Assembly: GCF_000204055.1 (NCBI RefSeq)
Contig: NW_006768876.1
Location: 46,370 to 110,369 of the forward strand
Direction: 5' to 3'
DNA from: Melampsora larici-populina 98AG31
Taxonomy: Eukaryota; Basidiomycota; Pucciniomycetes; Pucciniales; Melampsoraceae
DNA: 64,000 nucleotides
Positions 1 to 12,300 of the stretch are shown in pieces (the first letter of the stretch is position 1; each line of letters opens with the position of its first letter). The position numbers and the translations under genes were made by a program. The notes below the pieces were generated by a model. The model was given only the letters and a program-made list of their open reading frames with translations. It was not told the origin of the DNA and did not search any database.

Positions 1-386
1 TTAAAATTGTCATAGTATCATATAATGTTGTTCTTTCATATTCTAACCTCATAATACCCATAACTTTATTTTTACTAACCTAAAAACCATTTTCCAACCT
101 TTATACCTATAATTTCGAATTTTTCTTATGTTTTTCTTTCTTTCTTTTTGTAATAAATTTGTAAGTAAACTATAATGATCTTAATATATAATGTGAAATA
201 AAATGATGTAATGTTGACCTAATGACCAATACATAAGCCTACAAGAGCTTCAATTGATCAAAAACCTCCATTTCAAATTTTCTTTCCTGCTGAATCCTGC
301 TAATAAACTGGTAAACTGGTAATTGTGAATTTTTCAATTGATCCCATAAATTCATCACCACATCGGGTACCTCTATCAATTTTGAT
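1..386. other. AT-rich leader of first coiled-coil gene
   Basis: No coding exon can be supported here. The stretch is AT-rich and probably holds the promoter, 5' UTR and possibly a first short exon of the gene that follows, because the reading frame entering position 387 has no ATG of its own. I see no RNA gene or repeat. Confidence 0.4.
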
Positions 387-1707
387 GTGAATCAAACCCC
401 AACAACTACCAAAAACCTTGACGCTCTTCAATCACCTTCAAATACGGCCTCGGGCTCAACTCATCCTCCCATTCAATCCATGATTTCACCGTTTCAGAAA
501 TTGCCTCCGGTATCTGATCAGCGTTCTTTGAAGCGTAAAAAAGATATTGAGGATCGAATGACTTCTCCAAACGTACAGGTACACCCAAACAAGCGGACAT
601 TATCAGGTAAGATACCCGATCAAGGAAGCTTCTAGCTGTTGTATAGGATACTAACAACCATTCCTCTTGGATCGCATCGAAGTACATACCGGCACATCAA
701 AGTCAAAGTCTTTGAAAAAGAAGACAGTAAGTCACTAAATCACTTTCTGTACTTTCAGATTTCATGATTTACACCAATTTTCTTCGCACAGTTTCTTGAC
801 CCTTCAAATTCAGGAAAACCTACTCATCGGAAAGTCACTCAAAGCAACACCCATGATCCATCAGTTACAACATCCACGTCTGAAACTTCAGATCCTCCCC
901 CGGTCATTTCGGTCAAGAAAGAATTTGATCCTGCAATCGCTCTGCTTGGGTTATCAAAGGCTAGTTTTTTTGTTGAAGAAGAAAAACAGGCCAAAGAATC
1001 GATCAATTGTACATCGGAGACAAATGCAAACGAAGTCAAAGACTTGATCGACTTCTCTGATACACATTGCTTGGACATGGGAAATTTGGGTAGGTACTCT
1101 TTGCTTGTTATAGCGTCTTGGATCATATTGACCCCATCAATTGTGTCAGTGATTGGCAAAGATATCCAATCGATCTCTTTTTTTCCCTGCAGTAATGGCC
1201 CAAAGAAGTCTGGTATTGAAATCTTTCAAGAAGAAAGAAAGCGAGAGGAGAGAAGTAAGTCAAGGCTTGTTCATATGTGACTCATATAAATCATTCTGAC
1301 ACACCTCTTGATTCAGTATGTACACTGGAAAATTCTCTTTCTCAGATAGTTGAGAAGGTTGGTATGTCTACAACAGATATCTTACGATATGAACAGCGAC
1401 ATGAAGAACTAGGTTCGTTATTGCTATCCTTGGTATATCTCGTATTGTACAGGCTGTTTCAAACTAAGATTTGTATTTTTTAGATCATGCTATCAGTTCA
1501 TTGTGTGAAAGCATCAAACATATCAAGAACAAGGTTTCGAAACTGGCAATATTTGAAAAGAAAGTGGACCAGCTTGAGTCTATGATGTCGAAATTAGTTG
1601 GAGATTTGAACAGCGCTAAACACGAGATTGAAACTCATGAAATGATACTTGAAGGCATGATGAATGGACAGGTAGAAGATGACAATGAAACCTCTGAGGA
1701 TGATTGA
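387..1707 (+). CDS. multi-exon coiled-coil protein, copy A (5' end unresolved)
   Basis: Function unknown. Exons that splice cleanly in frame are 387-606, 683-726, 792-1089, 1150-1254, 1317-1412 and 1484-1707, with GT..AG introns of 60-76 bases. The N-terminal part is rich in Ser, Thr, Pro and basic residues (LKRKKD). The middle has a VKKEF stretch that fits a SUMO consensus, then a VIGKDI..SGIEIFQEERKREE block. The last exon is a heptad-like coiled coil ending in an acidic tail. The VIGKDI/FQEER block and the coiled-coil end recur in the gene at 4205-5742, so the two are tandem paralogues. Most junctions are phase 1. No start codon fits the first exon, so a further upstream exon is likely. 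No known domain was recognised; a nuclear or scaffold role would be a guess. Confidence 0.6.
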
Positions 1708-2211
1708 TCGGTGATTGTATCTTCTTGAATTTTATTATAACAACTGGTTTATCTCACTTTTATCCCATGGAAGACTTATGTTTGTTGGGCTGGTCCTAGA
1801 TTTTTTCAAAATATCTAAACATGTATGTGAGGTGAAAACGAATTCTACTTATTTTTTTCTTTCTTATCCTCTGTTTTTGCGTTTTGTAAACGTTTGTGTG
1901 CTCTACTTGTATTTATTCCCTTTGTATCTCAAGGAGAACCTGTGTTTAATGAAGCGGATGTTCCTGCTGATACCTTGCTTAATGATAGCATCATGGTGCT
2001 ATCATTTCATTCATGGCCGCATTCAGAAATTTTTCAAGGTGTCTTGTAATTTTTCTGATGAGACCAGCAGAAGGGCGGTCGCTCAAAGTTTGAAACTAGG
2101 CTTTCAGGTCAATAACAACAGTTGAGAGCGCATTTTCAAGCTAGATTTATTCAATTATGTTAGGAACAGTGTAAAATCAGAGACAAAAAACCACATTTGC
2201 TAGATACAAGA
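1708..2211. other. intergenic, no gene seen
   Basis: 3' flank of the coiled-coil gene. One open frame on the + strand has biased composition and no gene-like features. Nothing further is supported. Confidence 0.4.
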
Positions 2212-2239
2212 TCAGACCTTAGCAGTTGATAGTTTCACA

Positions 2240-2530
2240 TTGGTTAAGATACACCAGACAACGCGCCTTCCTGATCTTACAATTGCAGCAAAATTCCTCA
2301 ATAGCAACCTACAATCACTTTTACTACGATATCCAAGAAATTGATAGCAACTGTAACACAAATATAGAGAGAAATACCAGCACAAGTACCACAAGACAAA
2401 AAAACAAGCATAGAGGTTACGAGTGGATTAAGCTACAGCAGACAAAACAGCTACCTAATCTTATGATTTCCGCAAAAGTCCTCAATAGCGACCTGCAACT
2501 GCTTTTACAAAGATATCCAAGAAACGGATA
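2240..2530. repeat. two-copy tandem repeat, period about 183 bp
   Basis: A segment reading AAAATTCCTCAATAGCAACC at about 2289 returns as AAAAGTCCTCAATAGCGACC at about 2472, and both run on into ATATCCAAGAAA..GATAG. Homology extends upstream through AAG.TACA.CAGACAA. The copies are diverged, so this is an old local duplication. It sits at the 3' side of the - strand gene that follows. Confidence 0.6.
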
Positions 2531-2812
2531 GAAAATGTCAATGAGATACTATTGAGACAACACTCTATCATGTCGGCTCTGAAGAAAGATGAACAATTGA
2601 TCCTACCAGAGTACTTTGAGTTGTTCCACTCAATTAGTTGTTGAGACTCGCTGCGAGCCTTCCATCTCCGCGTTGGCACAGGTGGAAGACGGAGCGTGCT
2701 CAGGTTCACTTGGTTTTCTTTTGGAAAGGAAACGGGTTTTAGATGCCAAAAGTCAGAATCCATGTACGGTAGAGAATGTTTGGAATGATTGTTGTACATG
2801 ATGAGATGAAGC

Positions 2813-3532
2813 TTACCGATAGTACGATGCCAGTGCAGAAAGGTAGCCGACATCTCGTAATGCGCCTTGGAACGTCTTTTCGCAAGATTGCAATATGACG
2901 TTTGCAGATTTGAGACGGGAGTGGACAAGTTGGCGGTCGCTTGGGGAGATGCTGGGTTCAGATAACAAAAGTAGTCCCGCCTCGACGCCCTCGTGAGCAT
3001 GTTGTAGGGATCTCAGGCATTCGTATAGGCCTTCTACAGCTTCGTCTTCAGCACTTGCAATTTCGTAGATTTTGTCTTGATTGAGATGTTTATGAGTCTT
3101 GATGAAATTTACAAGGTTTTCACCTGCATTGCGATATTGCCCGTTCCTGAGGTATATAAAAACAAGATTATTGAACTCTTCAATGCGTTGACTGTCTATC
3201 TGAGATCCTGGCGCCACCGTTGTACGAGAGTCTAGTGGTCCAAACATCGGGAAGTCCAACTCCGCATGAAAATAGACGGGAGCCTCAGGGTTGACAGGGA
3301 CATGTACATGGGAAAGGCGGCGGGCTACCATCTCCTGAAACGTCTTTTGAAGAACTGCACAATCTTTTTTGGTTTCTTCCTTGATGATGAAATGCGGATA
3401 GAATGCCAGGATGATCTCCAAAATTTGGGGGTTGGAGGCTTGACTTAAAAAAAGATCAACATCGATTCTAGGTTTAGTTTTGTCGGTAACAAAATCAAGA
3501 ATATAGGATGGTAGAAAAATATGGGTTTGCAT
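2813..3532 (-). CDS. hypothetical protein (helical, main exon)
   Basis: A 239-codon uninterrupted frame with normal composition: alternating hydrophobic and charged segments suggestive of an alpha-helical protein, no signal peptide and no recognised domain. It ends at TATCGGTAAGC, where GTAAGC is a good 5' splice site. The protein may therefore continue in a 3' exon around 2482-2735 after an acceptor near 2735. Upstream, frames at about 3500-3690 and 3820-4067 on the same strand also look coding and may be 5' exons, but I could not join them in phase. No paralogue was found in the window. It lies between two coiled-coil genes but points the other way. Confidence 0.5.
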   Translation of the reverse strand: MQTHIFLPSYILDFVTDKTKPRIDVDLFLSQASNPQILEIILAFYPHFIIKEETKKDCAVLQKTFQEMVARRLSHVHVPVNPEAPVYFHAELDFPMFGPLDSRTTVAPGSQIDSQRIEEFNNLVFIYLRNGQYRNAGENLVNFIKTHKHLNQDKIYEIASAEDEAVEGLYECLRSLQHAHEGVEAGLLLLSEPSISPSDRQLVHSRLKSANVILQSCEKTFQGALRDVGYLSALASYYR

Positions 3533-3819
3533 TGAATTTGAAATGATGTGTATAAGCTAGCAGGTCTGATTGGGATGGAGGAAAGCAGACGGAAAACGTT
3601 TCCAACTGATCCTCAACTATATGTACATCTCTCAACAGGATATGTAGGGGCATGGATGTCCGACTTGTCACCGGGAAATTTTGCTTGTCAAGACTCAATA
3701 TAGATCATTATCCATGACTTGATCCGTTTTATGTGCAAGTACATATATGTATTCACTGGCGTCTTGATCTCCACAAATATGAGATAAACACACAAAAGAA
3801 AAACCTCACTCTACTACAT

Positions 3820-4067
3820 AGATGTTTACGCACAATGTTTACGTATGTTAATTGTTTGATGGCGTGATTGGCTGATAAAACAGAGTTGGGTTCAAAGATG
3901 TTGCCAGACAGCATTGCCGTGTTGTATGAATCATCACTTGCATTAATCTCCATTCCTACGAAGGAGAACAATTCTTGCCTAAGATCCCACTTATAGTTAC
4001 TTGCCCCACTCGACGTGTTGACCAGGACAACAGCTTGTTGAGTTTTGAATCTAAATGAATGGCTCAT
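3820..4067 (-). CDS. possible 5' exon of the gene at 2813-3532
   Basis: An open stretch of about 80 codons starting at an ATG (MSHSFRF) with coding-like composition, followed by a candidate donor GTAAAC at about 3819. Position and strand fit a first exon of the neighbouring - strand gene. The splice phases to the next candidate exon (about 3500-3690) do not resolve cleanly, so this is tentative. Confidence 0.3.
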
Positions 4068-4204
4068 TGAGTCAGCACCTAGTGTTTAACTCAGTACAAA
4101 ATTTATGTTATAAACTCATCGAACTATACACGTCTTTCATGAAACTTAAACCCACCATCTTATAATTTTTGTGCACTTCTCCTCATCGGCAATCAGCTTA
4201 TACT

Positions 4205-5742
4205 ATGGACCCTAGCAATATGGATATCAGTCAAAGCGACATGTATGAGTGGCTCTGCAGGCGTGACCAAAGAAACACTGTCCACTTCAACCTGAACCGC
4301 CAGCAGCTTGCGGTAAAAGTACGGGAGGCCCAGCCCAAATGTCAGTTTCGATCATTCATCAACACACTGTTTTCTCAAGGTAGACATTATATATACAACT
4401 CATTGACTCAGACCTTGATTTGTTATACAGTATTTCCGAACCCTTACATATATAGTGATATACTGACCACCAGTGTCCAATCTCAAAGTGTAACTTCACC
4501 TGAATCATCTAAGTGCCAAGTTCAGCAATTAGAAACAGACGACTCTGTACAAAAACAACATTTGAATGTTCATGGGAAGCGTAAACAGTCGGTGGCTGAT
4601 GGTAAGTTGATTTCAGTCACCCCATTCTTGATCATAAAAGCAGAGCATTATGAATTTTAACACTTTGCGTATGCTGTAATCAGAAGCGAGACAATTCAAC
4701 GCTGAGCCAAGAAGTATTGAACAGACGACAAATACACAGATGGAAAAACTGGTAGGTCTTTCTACGTTGAACATGAACATACATATCCCACACAGATATC
4801 ATCTGACAAGGAATATGGCTTTTAGCGTCCCCGTTTTGCAAATTATTTGAACCCAGTTCTACCTATCCCTCCAACTCGGGTCTCGCCGTCTTCAGTCATC
4901 AAGAAAGAGTTCAGTTCTTCTGAAGAGGGTAACACGACTTCCAATTTTGAGCGTAGAAAATTTCAAAAACCTTTAACCTCGACCATGCGTAGTTTATCGG
5001 TTACAAAAATCCTGAAGAAAGAGCCAAAAAGAGTTACGACATCACCTAACATCAGCCACCAAGGTATTGCGTCACTCAATCATCCCACCCGGAAGTTCAT
5101 TTTTTTGGAACCTTACAAAAAAGAAAGAAAAACATCGGAAGTCAAGGAAAACGAAGCATCACCATCAGTCCCGAAGGGATACCACGAGGATTTGATATCA
5201 TTCCACAATTTTGATTGGTTTCAAACCAAAAACACTGGTATGCCGATTGACTAGCTAACTGCGTGCTATCTGTGTACTGATTATGATTCCTGGTTTGGTC
5301 CAGTCATTGGGAAAGATATTGTACCGATCAAAGCTGATGTTTCTAAAGCATACAGCTCTTACAACTCAAAGAAGATCAAGTCCGGTGTAGATATATTTCA
5401 GGAAGAAAGACTCAAAGAAGATGAGGGTTTGTTCTGTACTTCCTCATACTCCGCTTTGATCATTTCTCATGCTAATTAACTTGCTTCTGAATTATCTTAA
5501 AATTAGTTTCTACACTCAAGGAACAAGTCCATGTGCTGAAGGAAAAAGTTCGGGACGTTGAAAAAATCCAGGGAGACATAGTCATGCTGGAGGATAAAGT
5601 ACATACACTTGAGAGAGGTCTCAAGGTGGCTTGTGAGAAGGTCAACTTACTTGAAAATTTGCTTCCACGACAAATAGGTAATGAAACTAATGAACTAACA
5701 AGTACAGGAGAAGAGTCAGACTGTTCTTCGGGTCACAAGTAA
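4205..5742 (+). CDS. multi-exon coiled-coil protein, copy B (complete model)
   Basis: Function unknown. Exons 4205-4340, 4431-4601, 4684-4751, 4826-5237, 5304-5426 and 5507-5742 join to exactly 1146 bases, 381 residues, all with GT..AG introns. I chose ATG 4205 because it opens the first exon and the frame is then unbroken to the TAA at 5742. Residues 1-45 are charged. A Ser/Lys-rich middle carries IKKEF and LKKEP, both fitting a SUMO consensus. The VIGKDI..SGVDIFQEERLKEDE block follows, then about 60 residues of heptad-repeat coiled coil and a Ser/Glu tail. It is paralogous to the gene at 387-1707, sharing exon order, junction phases and the FQEER block. Such a tandem pair suggests local gene duplication. 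No enzymatic motif is visible. Confidence 0.75.
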
Positions 5743-6967
5743 GATGTACCAGTAAAAGATCTGCTTCTATATGATCACCATGAAATCAATTTTCGAAGTT
5801 CACAACATGAAACTGTGTATCACGTTTTCTTAAACCATCATATCATCATGCTGCAGTATGTAATTAGACCAAACTCAAGTCTATTTCCCATTATTATTCA
5901 ATCAAATAGATTTATATTTGTACATTAATTGCTTGATGGGGTCACTGTTTCCTTTTCGCTGGATCAACAAAGCAATCAATTAACTTTCGATTCTTCTCTT
6001 CGATTTCTCTTGTCCTTCTCATCTCAACCACCTCTCAATACAGTCAAAATCTGCTGAAGGTAGTCTAAGTCAGCATATGATTCGAGATCAATTTTGAGAG
6101 TACCCAACAGAAATATATATATCTAATCCACCTGAAAAAAATCAAGCAGTGCCTAACATCTCCAATACTGAATTTTGCCCGTGTGGTTTCAATTCAAGGT
6201 AGTTGTGAATGTCAATGAATCACGTTGCATATGTATCATAATTCATAAGTAGTAAGATACTTATCAGTAAAATTATAGTTGGAATTACGTAGGACTGAGA
6301 ATTGGTAATGAGTTTGCTTATATGTACCTCATAAGGAACCGCCACCCTTTGAAACACATACAGTCCAAATAGGAACGTTTTCAAAATTGGCAACATCAGT
6401 TCTTGACTAGATCTCTTGACTCAGTTTTGTGAGGCCTTCTGGAATATATTCAAGCCTTTGAAGAGGTCAGAGCGTTCTATCACCTTGCTCCCCACCTGTC
6501 AAACATTCAAATTTTCTAGCTTTGCCCTTGAATAAGGCATGTATAATCTGATCTGAATTCTTGATTACTCGACTTCCTTGTATTCCTTTAGAAATCAAGA
6601 CCCTTTGAGACACAGATATAATAACCCTCTCAATCTCGGTGATATCAGATCTTGATTCAGATTGGTGAACTCTGGAATGTATACGACCAGTCCTTTGAAG
6701 ACGTCAGGTCATTCTATCACCTTTCTCCCCAATTTTTGATCATACAAATTCTCGAGCTTTGCCTTGATCACATAAGACACATATAACTGTTTTTGATTGC
6801 TTGACCTCATCTCACTTTTTATTGTCTCATCTCAAATCAAACACTACTTTCACATTCATAGCATCAGTTTCACATTTGTTTTTCGTGATATAGTCTTATT
6901 TGAGGATCAATCTGCAGATCACTTTATCTAATTACAAGGTTTAGCAATCTTGATAGTCCACAACAGC
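5743..6967. repeat. intergenic with a diverged direct repeat
   Basis: No gene is seen. About 6400-6600 and 6640-6830 are diverged direct copies: CCTTTGAAGAGGTCAG at 6455 and CCTTTGAAGACGTCAG at 6692, followed in both by TTCTATCACCTT.CTCCCCA and TCTAGCTTTGCC / TCGAGCTTTGCC. The period is about 237 bp. The repeat lies directly upstream of the third coiled-coil gene and may be a duplicated promoter segment. Confidence 0.55.
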
Positions 6968-8042
6968 ATGTTAGCAGCCTGTCTTCAAGCTCTACCAAAA
7001 ATAGTTTGTGAAAGCAGTAACACTTCTGGTACCCAAGAAGACACGCCTTCTTCTGGTTAGTAGCCATCATGCTCTTTCTTCTGATCACATCATCATGGTT
7101 TGTTGACTATTTTACCTTTACAGCTCTACCAAATGTAGACCCGGATTCACCGCCGATTGCATCTGTAGTACCTGATGGTTATCCTTTAATCGAGACTCTT
7201 CAACTTTCCTCTTCAGAGATCTCTCATAATTTTGAAACAATTAAGCATTTGGGAAAGCGCTCTGCATCCCACGAATTGCTTTCGACTGATCATATGCACA
7301 AGCAGATGAAAATGGGTTGGTCATTCACATTCTTGCTTTTTCACATGGATAGGCTATATTACTCACAGAATCCGATTTCCATATGATATAGATGTCGAAG
7401 AAAAGTGTTCTGCAAAAAAAGACACTTCCTTGAAGATGTTAAAAAACAAAACATTCAGCAAGAATACGGTTTCACTTCCAGCACTGGCTGTCGGAGACTC
7501 TTTTGCTTACTCAAATGCGATAGATGGTGTGGGAAAAAACAATCAACAGGAAGAGAAAAGTGAGCTCCTGATTCGTCTTATTTCAGATCACTCAACTTGA
7601 CCAAATTCAACACTATGATGCAGTTCAAATGTTAGAGGCTCGTATCTCTCAGCTCACAGCTTTGGTCCAAGGTATTGAAGGAAAAGTTGATACCAATCAA
7701 CGCAAAGCTTTGCATACTGAAAAGATGATGGGTTAGTATTGGTTTGAATTAATTATGTACTCTAGCTGACTCCAGCTTGATCTATGTTCAGTTGAAAGAT
7801 TCCAACATCAATCATCTGCTCTAGAAGGGCCAATTAGAGATATCATGTTACTCCAATCTCGGGCTGAAAGTTTAGAAAACAAAACCGCGGATTTACTGGA
7901 AGATTTAGATACAGCGTACATCAAAATTGGGGCACATGGGAGAGTAATAAAGAAGATCTTGGGTCCGGGAAATGAAATGCTTGAAGAGCAATACGGTGGT
8001 ATTGATTCTAAAGGGGAAGACTGTCCTCATCGTAAGCTCTAA
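6968..8042 (+). CDS. multi-exon coiled-coil protein, copy C (model incomplete)
   Basis: Third member of the local + strand cluster, more diverged. ATG 6968 opens a short exon ending at a GGTTAG donor (about 7057). Exon 2 runs from about 7122 to the ATGG|GTTGG donor, and an exon starting at a TATAG acceptor (about 7392) encodes a basic segment. Two further exons (about 7590-7732 and about 7793-8042) encode a heptad-like coiled coil (LEARISQL; LENKTADLLEDLDTAYI) with an acidic end. One junction, near 7560-7589, does not keep frame with the obvious GTGAGC donor, so either an intron is mis-assigned or the copy is decaying. The SUMO-like and FQEER blocks of the other two copies are not evident. 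Confidence 0.5.
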
Positions 8043-8396
8043 CACCTTGATATACGGGGTGAAGTTATTGTGATCGGTAGTTTAGCTTGGGTGTTTGTAG
8101 TCTGTATTATTTAACTCTTGTTTCATCGATCATGCAATTCTAACAAAGAGTTTTAGGGCACATTGAAGAAGCTACATACATATTTTTTGGCTTAATAATT
8201 GACCATTTACAAAGCAATTAGAGAGGTCGAAGAGATACTTTTTTTTCCTTAGAATCACACAGTCTTGAGGAAGCTTGAAAAAGTTTTGAGGAAGGATGTG
8301 AATTTGTGATTAATCATCTGGGTCTTTCTCAGGAGGTTCTGATAGTTGATTATATGTCTAAAGGTTTTGATTCTTGAAGTGATATTTAGGTGACCG
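8043..8396. other. convergent intergenic spacer
   Basis: Separates the + strand coiled-coil gene from a - strand small gene, so it should hold both 3' UTRs. It is AT-rich, with no repeat or RNA gene seen. Confidence 0.4.
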
Positions 8397-8904
8397 TCAT
8401 CCGGCATTCAAGTTACAAAATTTAATCACTACTTGATCATTGCGTCCATCGACAATTTTGAGAGGGTACTTCCCAGTCTTCATGATGCTAATGTGAAAAT
8501 CAATTGTCCAAGTTTTCATCTGCTGATCCAGCTTGCACAGTTCATCCATTGTGGCCGTCACTTCATGGAGGTCGGCTATGCGTACTGTAAAAACAAGGAG
8601 TATAGTTAGCTCTGATGCGACTGTGGGCAATAAAGATGGAAAAGAAAAATACAAAAGAAGTACCGTTGGATGCTTGTTGTTTGATTCTTTCGCATAAAAC
8701 CGTGTATTTGTTCTGGAGACAACGAAATGAAGCTTGGAGCAGAGCGAGGCGTTCATCCAACGTCTCATCTACAAGAAGATTGATCATCAAAAGGTTAGTA
8801 TGTATCATCCAGAATGACATATTCAAAGAGCTCTCACCTTTCTTTTCGTGATCTAGATTTGGCTTAGAATCATCTCGTTCGATTGGTCCTCCGCTTTGAG
8901 GCAT
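8397..8904 (-). CDS. small helical protein, 119 aa, three exons
   Basis: Function unknown. Exons (reading down) 8838-8904, 8664-8768 and 8397-8584 sum to exactly 360 bases. Introns 8769-8837 and 8585-8663 have GT..AG ends and all junctions are phase 1. The start was taken at the ATG opening MPQSGGP; the frame stays open upstream, so a longer N-terminus is possible. Residues about 25-75 form an amphipathic, coiled-coil-like region (ERLALLQ, MDELCKLDQQMK), followed by a basic C-terminal segment. It converges with the coiled-coil cluster and may be related in style, but no shared motif was found. Confidence 0.6.
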
Positions 8905-9003
8905 ACTGGCAATGATATATGATGTTTTTCTAGATGGGGGTTTGATCAATTTGATCTTGAAGTCGAAGAACTTGATCAAACGACAAACCTCATTACTTAC
9001 TCT

Positions 9004-9042
9004 GTATATGTATGTATGTACATACATATACAACATACATAT
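9004..9042. repeat. TATG/CATA microsatellite palindrome
   Basis: TATATGTATGTATGTACATACATATACA is a nearly perfect inverted repeat built from a GTAT/ATAC microsatellite. It lies in the divergent intergenic space between the small - strand gene and the + strand gene at 9384; the rest of 8905-9383 shows nothing else. Confidence 0.6.
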
Positions 9043-9383
9043 CTTACATTTGGGGTCCCGGGTAGTGTAAGTAACTCATTCTCGTCCAAAATCCTCGTCA
9101 GATCTTTGAAAACTTGCCGTTTGTCATGTAAGTTGCTTTGTTGCCAAGGCTCTCAAACTCCGCTGAACAGCTGTGTAGCAAGAGGAAAAGTCAGCTAACC
9201 CACGTCAATAATTTATTCAGCACAATGTCGAACACCTGGGCTTTTCATTTATCCGTCGAATGGATGTGTTAGGCCGATGATCATTCAAGACTCATAAACA
9301 AATCCAGTTATTTTGATAAGTTCTCCCTTTGCTTTGTACCTTTGTCAGTGATTTTGATTGCTCAGTATATATTTTTGGTCGCA

Positions 9384-12300
9384 ATGGTTGGCCCGATTCG
9401 ACGAAGCTCAAGGAACACCAAGGATCCTTCAAATAACGTTCCAGAAGACAATGATGTTGAGGTGGCTGCTGTGTCTTCAAAAAAGCGAAAGAAAAATACA
9501 AACGAGGAGACTAGCGAAGGCACATAACTCAATCTCGTCTCTCTGTCTAAGTCGAATCTTTTACTGACTTTTCTTGATTTCGATTGAGCAATAGAACATT
9601 CCCAGGATATATCCAGTAACACAATTTCAGAAGACGATAACACTGAAGTGGCTGCTGGGTTTTCAAAGAAGCGAAAAAAAAATGTAACCAAGACAAAAGG
9701 CACGTATCTCAAAAGATCTCTCGATGTTTTACTTGTGCTCTGACTTTGTTTTCTCTCATATTAAATCGCGTAGGTGCTAAAGTTGGTTCTCAAACCTCTC
9801 AAAATAGACTTCTTGGCCTCCTCAAACATCATATCAAGGAAAAGAAAACTAGGTCTTCCGCGACGCCTGTAGCTCTTCAGTCAGATCTTGATACATCAAC
9901 TCCACCAGAAGACCTAGTCAATGTTGAGAAGAGTCCGACGGCAGGCAAAATTCAAGTCTCTGTACAAGAAGTTGGGTTTGGACAGTTCAAGGATATTGAA
10001 CTTGCTCAAATGCTGCGAGATGTTGGTCTAGATACTACCGGGTGGAGCAAGGAGACCCTGGTCGAAAACTGTGAAATATACAAGGATCTGAGTTTGTGAA
10101 AATAAAATCTATCTACATCGTATTATCTGGAATCGCTGATTGATGTTTACTTTACGCTTCAGTCATTCTCCCCAAAGCTACGTGTACAGATCCAGTTCCA
10201 TCCACATCCAAATCCACACCTCAAAGAGTACGGTTCAACTTCGAGAGCAACTTTGAGTTCAGAGCAACTCCGAGTGGAAAATCAAATCGTAAGTCTTTCT
10301 TACCGTGCTTTCATATTCAGTTTTAGCTGACTCTGGCATGTCCTTTTCCTAGCAAGCGGTCTCCCATGTACACCTCGAAAAGACTCTTCAACATCAGCCC
10401 TTCCGAGTTTGCAGCCTGGAGCCCTTCGATACCCTAGACCTCCGCCAACTGTACTAGACGATTCACCAACAAATTCAAAACAGAATAAGGGCCAAGCAAG
10501 AGCACATTCAGAATCCGATAATGACTATAACCCAGACATGGAGGAGGATGAAGATCAGGAGATGAAATCAAATCGTAAGTCTTACCGCGCTTTCATATTC
10601 AGTTTTAGCTGACTCTGGCATGGCCTTTTCCTAGCGAGCGGTCCCCCATGTACACCTCGAACAGCTTCGAGGACATCAGTCCTTCCAAGTTTGCAGCATG
10701 GAACCCTTCGATACCCTAGACCTCCGCCAACTGTACTAGACAACTCACCAACAAATTCAAAACAGAATAAAGGGAAAGCAAGAGCACATTCAGAATCCGA
10801 TGATGACTATAACCCAGAATTGGAGGAGGATGACAATGAGGAGATGGGCAGTACTGAGAATCATGAAGATGGGTTTCATCGATCTAAAGCTCGAGGTTTT
10901 CATGGTCAGACAGGGAAGAAAGGTTTGATCTGACACTGATTACATAACCGCAAATTTGATTGACCTTCTGATAGCTGTTCAACTTCAACACATGCTCATC
11001 AGACGAATTCCGAGCTTTGAAACAGATGTTGATAATAATGAACCAGAAAATCGATGCGCTCACAAACGACCTCAAGACCTTAAGTCAAGTTGTAAAGATG
11101 CTGGTCGATAATAAAGCAGGAGATGACACTGTTCATGCAAAAACCCGTGGAGGTCGAACATCAGTGAGTTCTCTATATCTTCCACTTACCAATTTATCAG
11201 CTGATGTCCTTGTCTATACTGTATGAGATAGAGCCGTGTTCAATTTCATATTGAGCTTATGTTAGGTCAAAAGTCGCTTACATCTCCTCTTCCCCCGGGA
11301 GCATCAGGTCTTGCCCAGCAAGGCTGGAGATTTGATATTAATCTGGACAGTGTCGAAGTCAATATCAATGAAACATCACCTTATCCTGACGATTCAGCAC
11401 AATTCGATCCTTGCTATCCGTATCCGGAGGGTCCTGGCCATCAAGATGCAACCCCGCAGCAATTATCAATCACTTGGAAGCTTATGAATGCGGCCGGTTT
11501 GTCAAGTTTCCGACCGGACTTTGGTGAAGCGGCAACATCACAAAGTAATCAGTGGCTATGGAATCTTGCACAGAAGATTTTCCTGAAGTTAGTTGCATAT
11601 GGTGTTTATACTGGGATCTCTTTAGACCACGAGAACAAGGATTTTATCAAGCGATGCTTTGATAAGCATATACAAACCCTAATGAAAAGGTTAGTCTCAC
11701 GCTTTCTTTGGCTAGATTATATTTTGAATCAAAGATCTTCTCATTAGTATCCAATTTGCTTCACGCTTCAGATATTGCCAGGAACAATGGGATGAGGAAA
11801 GAAAGAAGAAAAGTGCTGTTGACAATAAACGATCCACTAGAATGACTCGTGTAAGTGATGCACCAATTTGAGATGTGCTTTGGTACAATTTATGTGCTGA
11901 TTTTGAACTATCCTATACGGCTCAAAGTTGAAAAAAGCGCGAACAGAAACCATACTTTCAAAGGAGGCTCTATGGCCTTTACTGCCCCTAGTGAAATCAG
12001 CATGCAGTGACGACGAAACAGACACCGAACCCAATTCAAATACTACCCCAAGCAAAGGTAAACCGATTGTTGTCCGTAAATCAAAATGGCAAAGTCTTGA
12101 GTTACAAACGATCTTGGTCCGCATTGATGAGCGGAAGTCTCGAGTGGAAAGCAGTATTCCAGGTAGCTCAGGTTCACCGAACCATGCAGGAAGGCCATCA
12201 CGGCCACGGATAAGACGTGAAAATGCACCTGTAAGTAATATCGGGGCACCAGTGGGCCTACCCACTGACTGCTACTTGGATTCGTATCTTCGAGGTCTCA

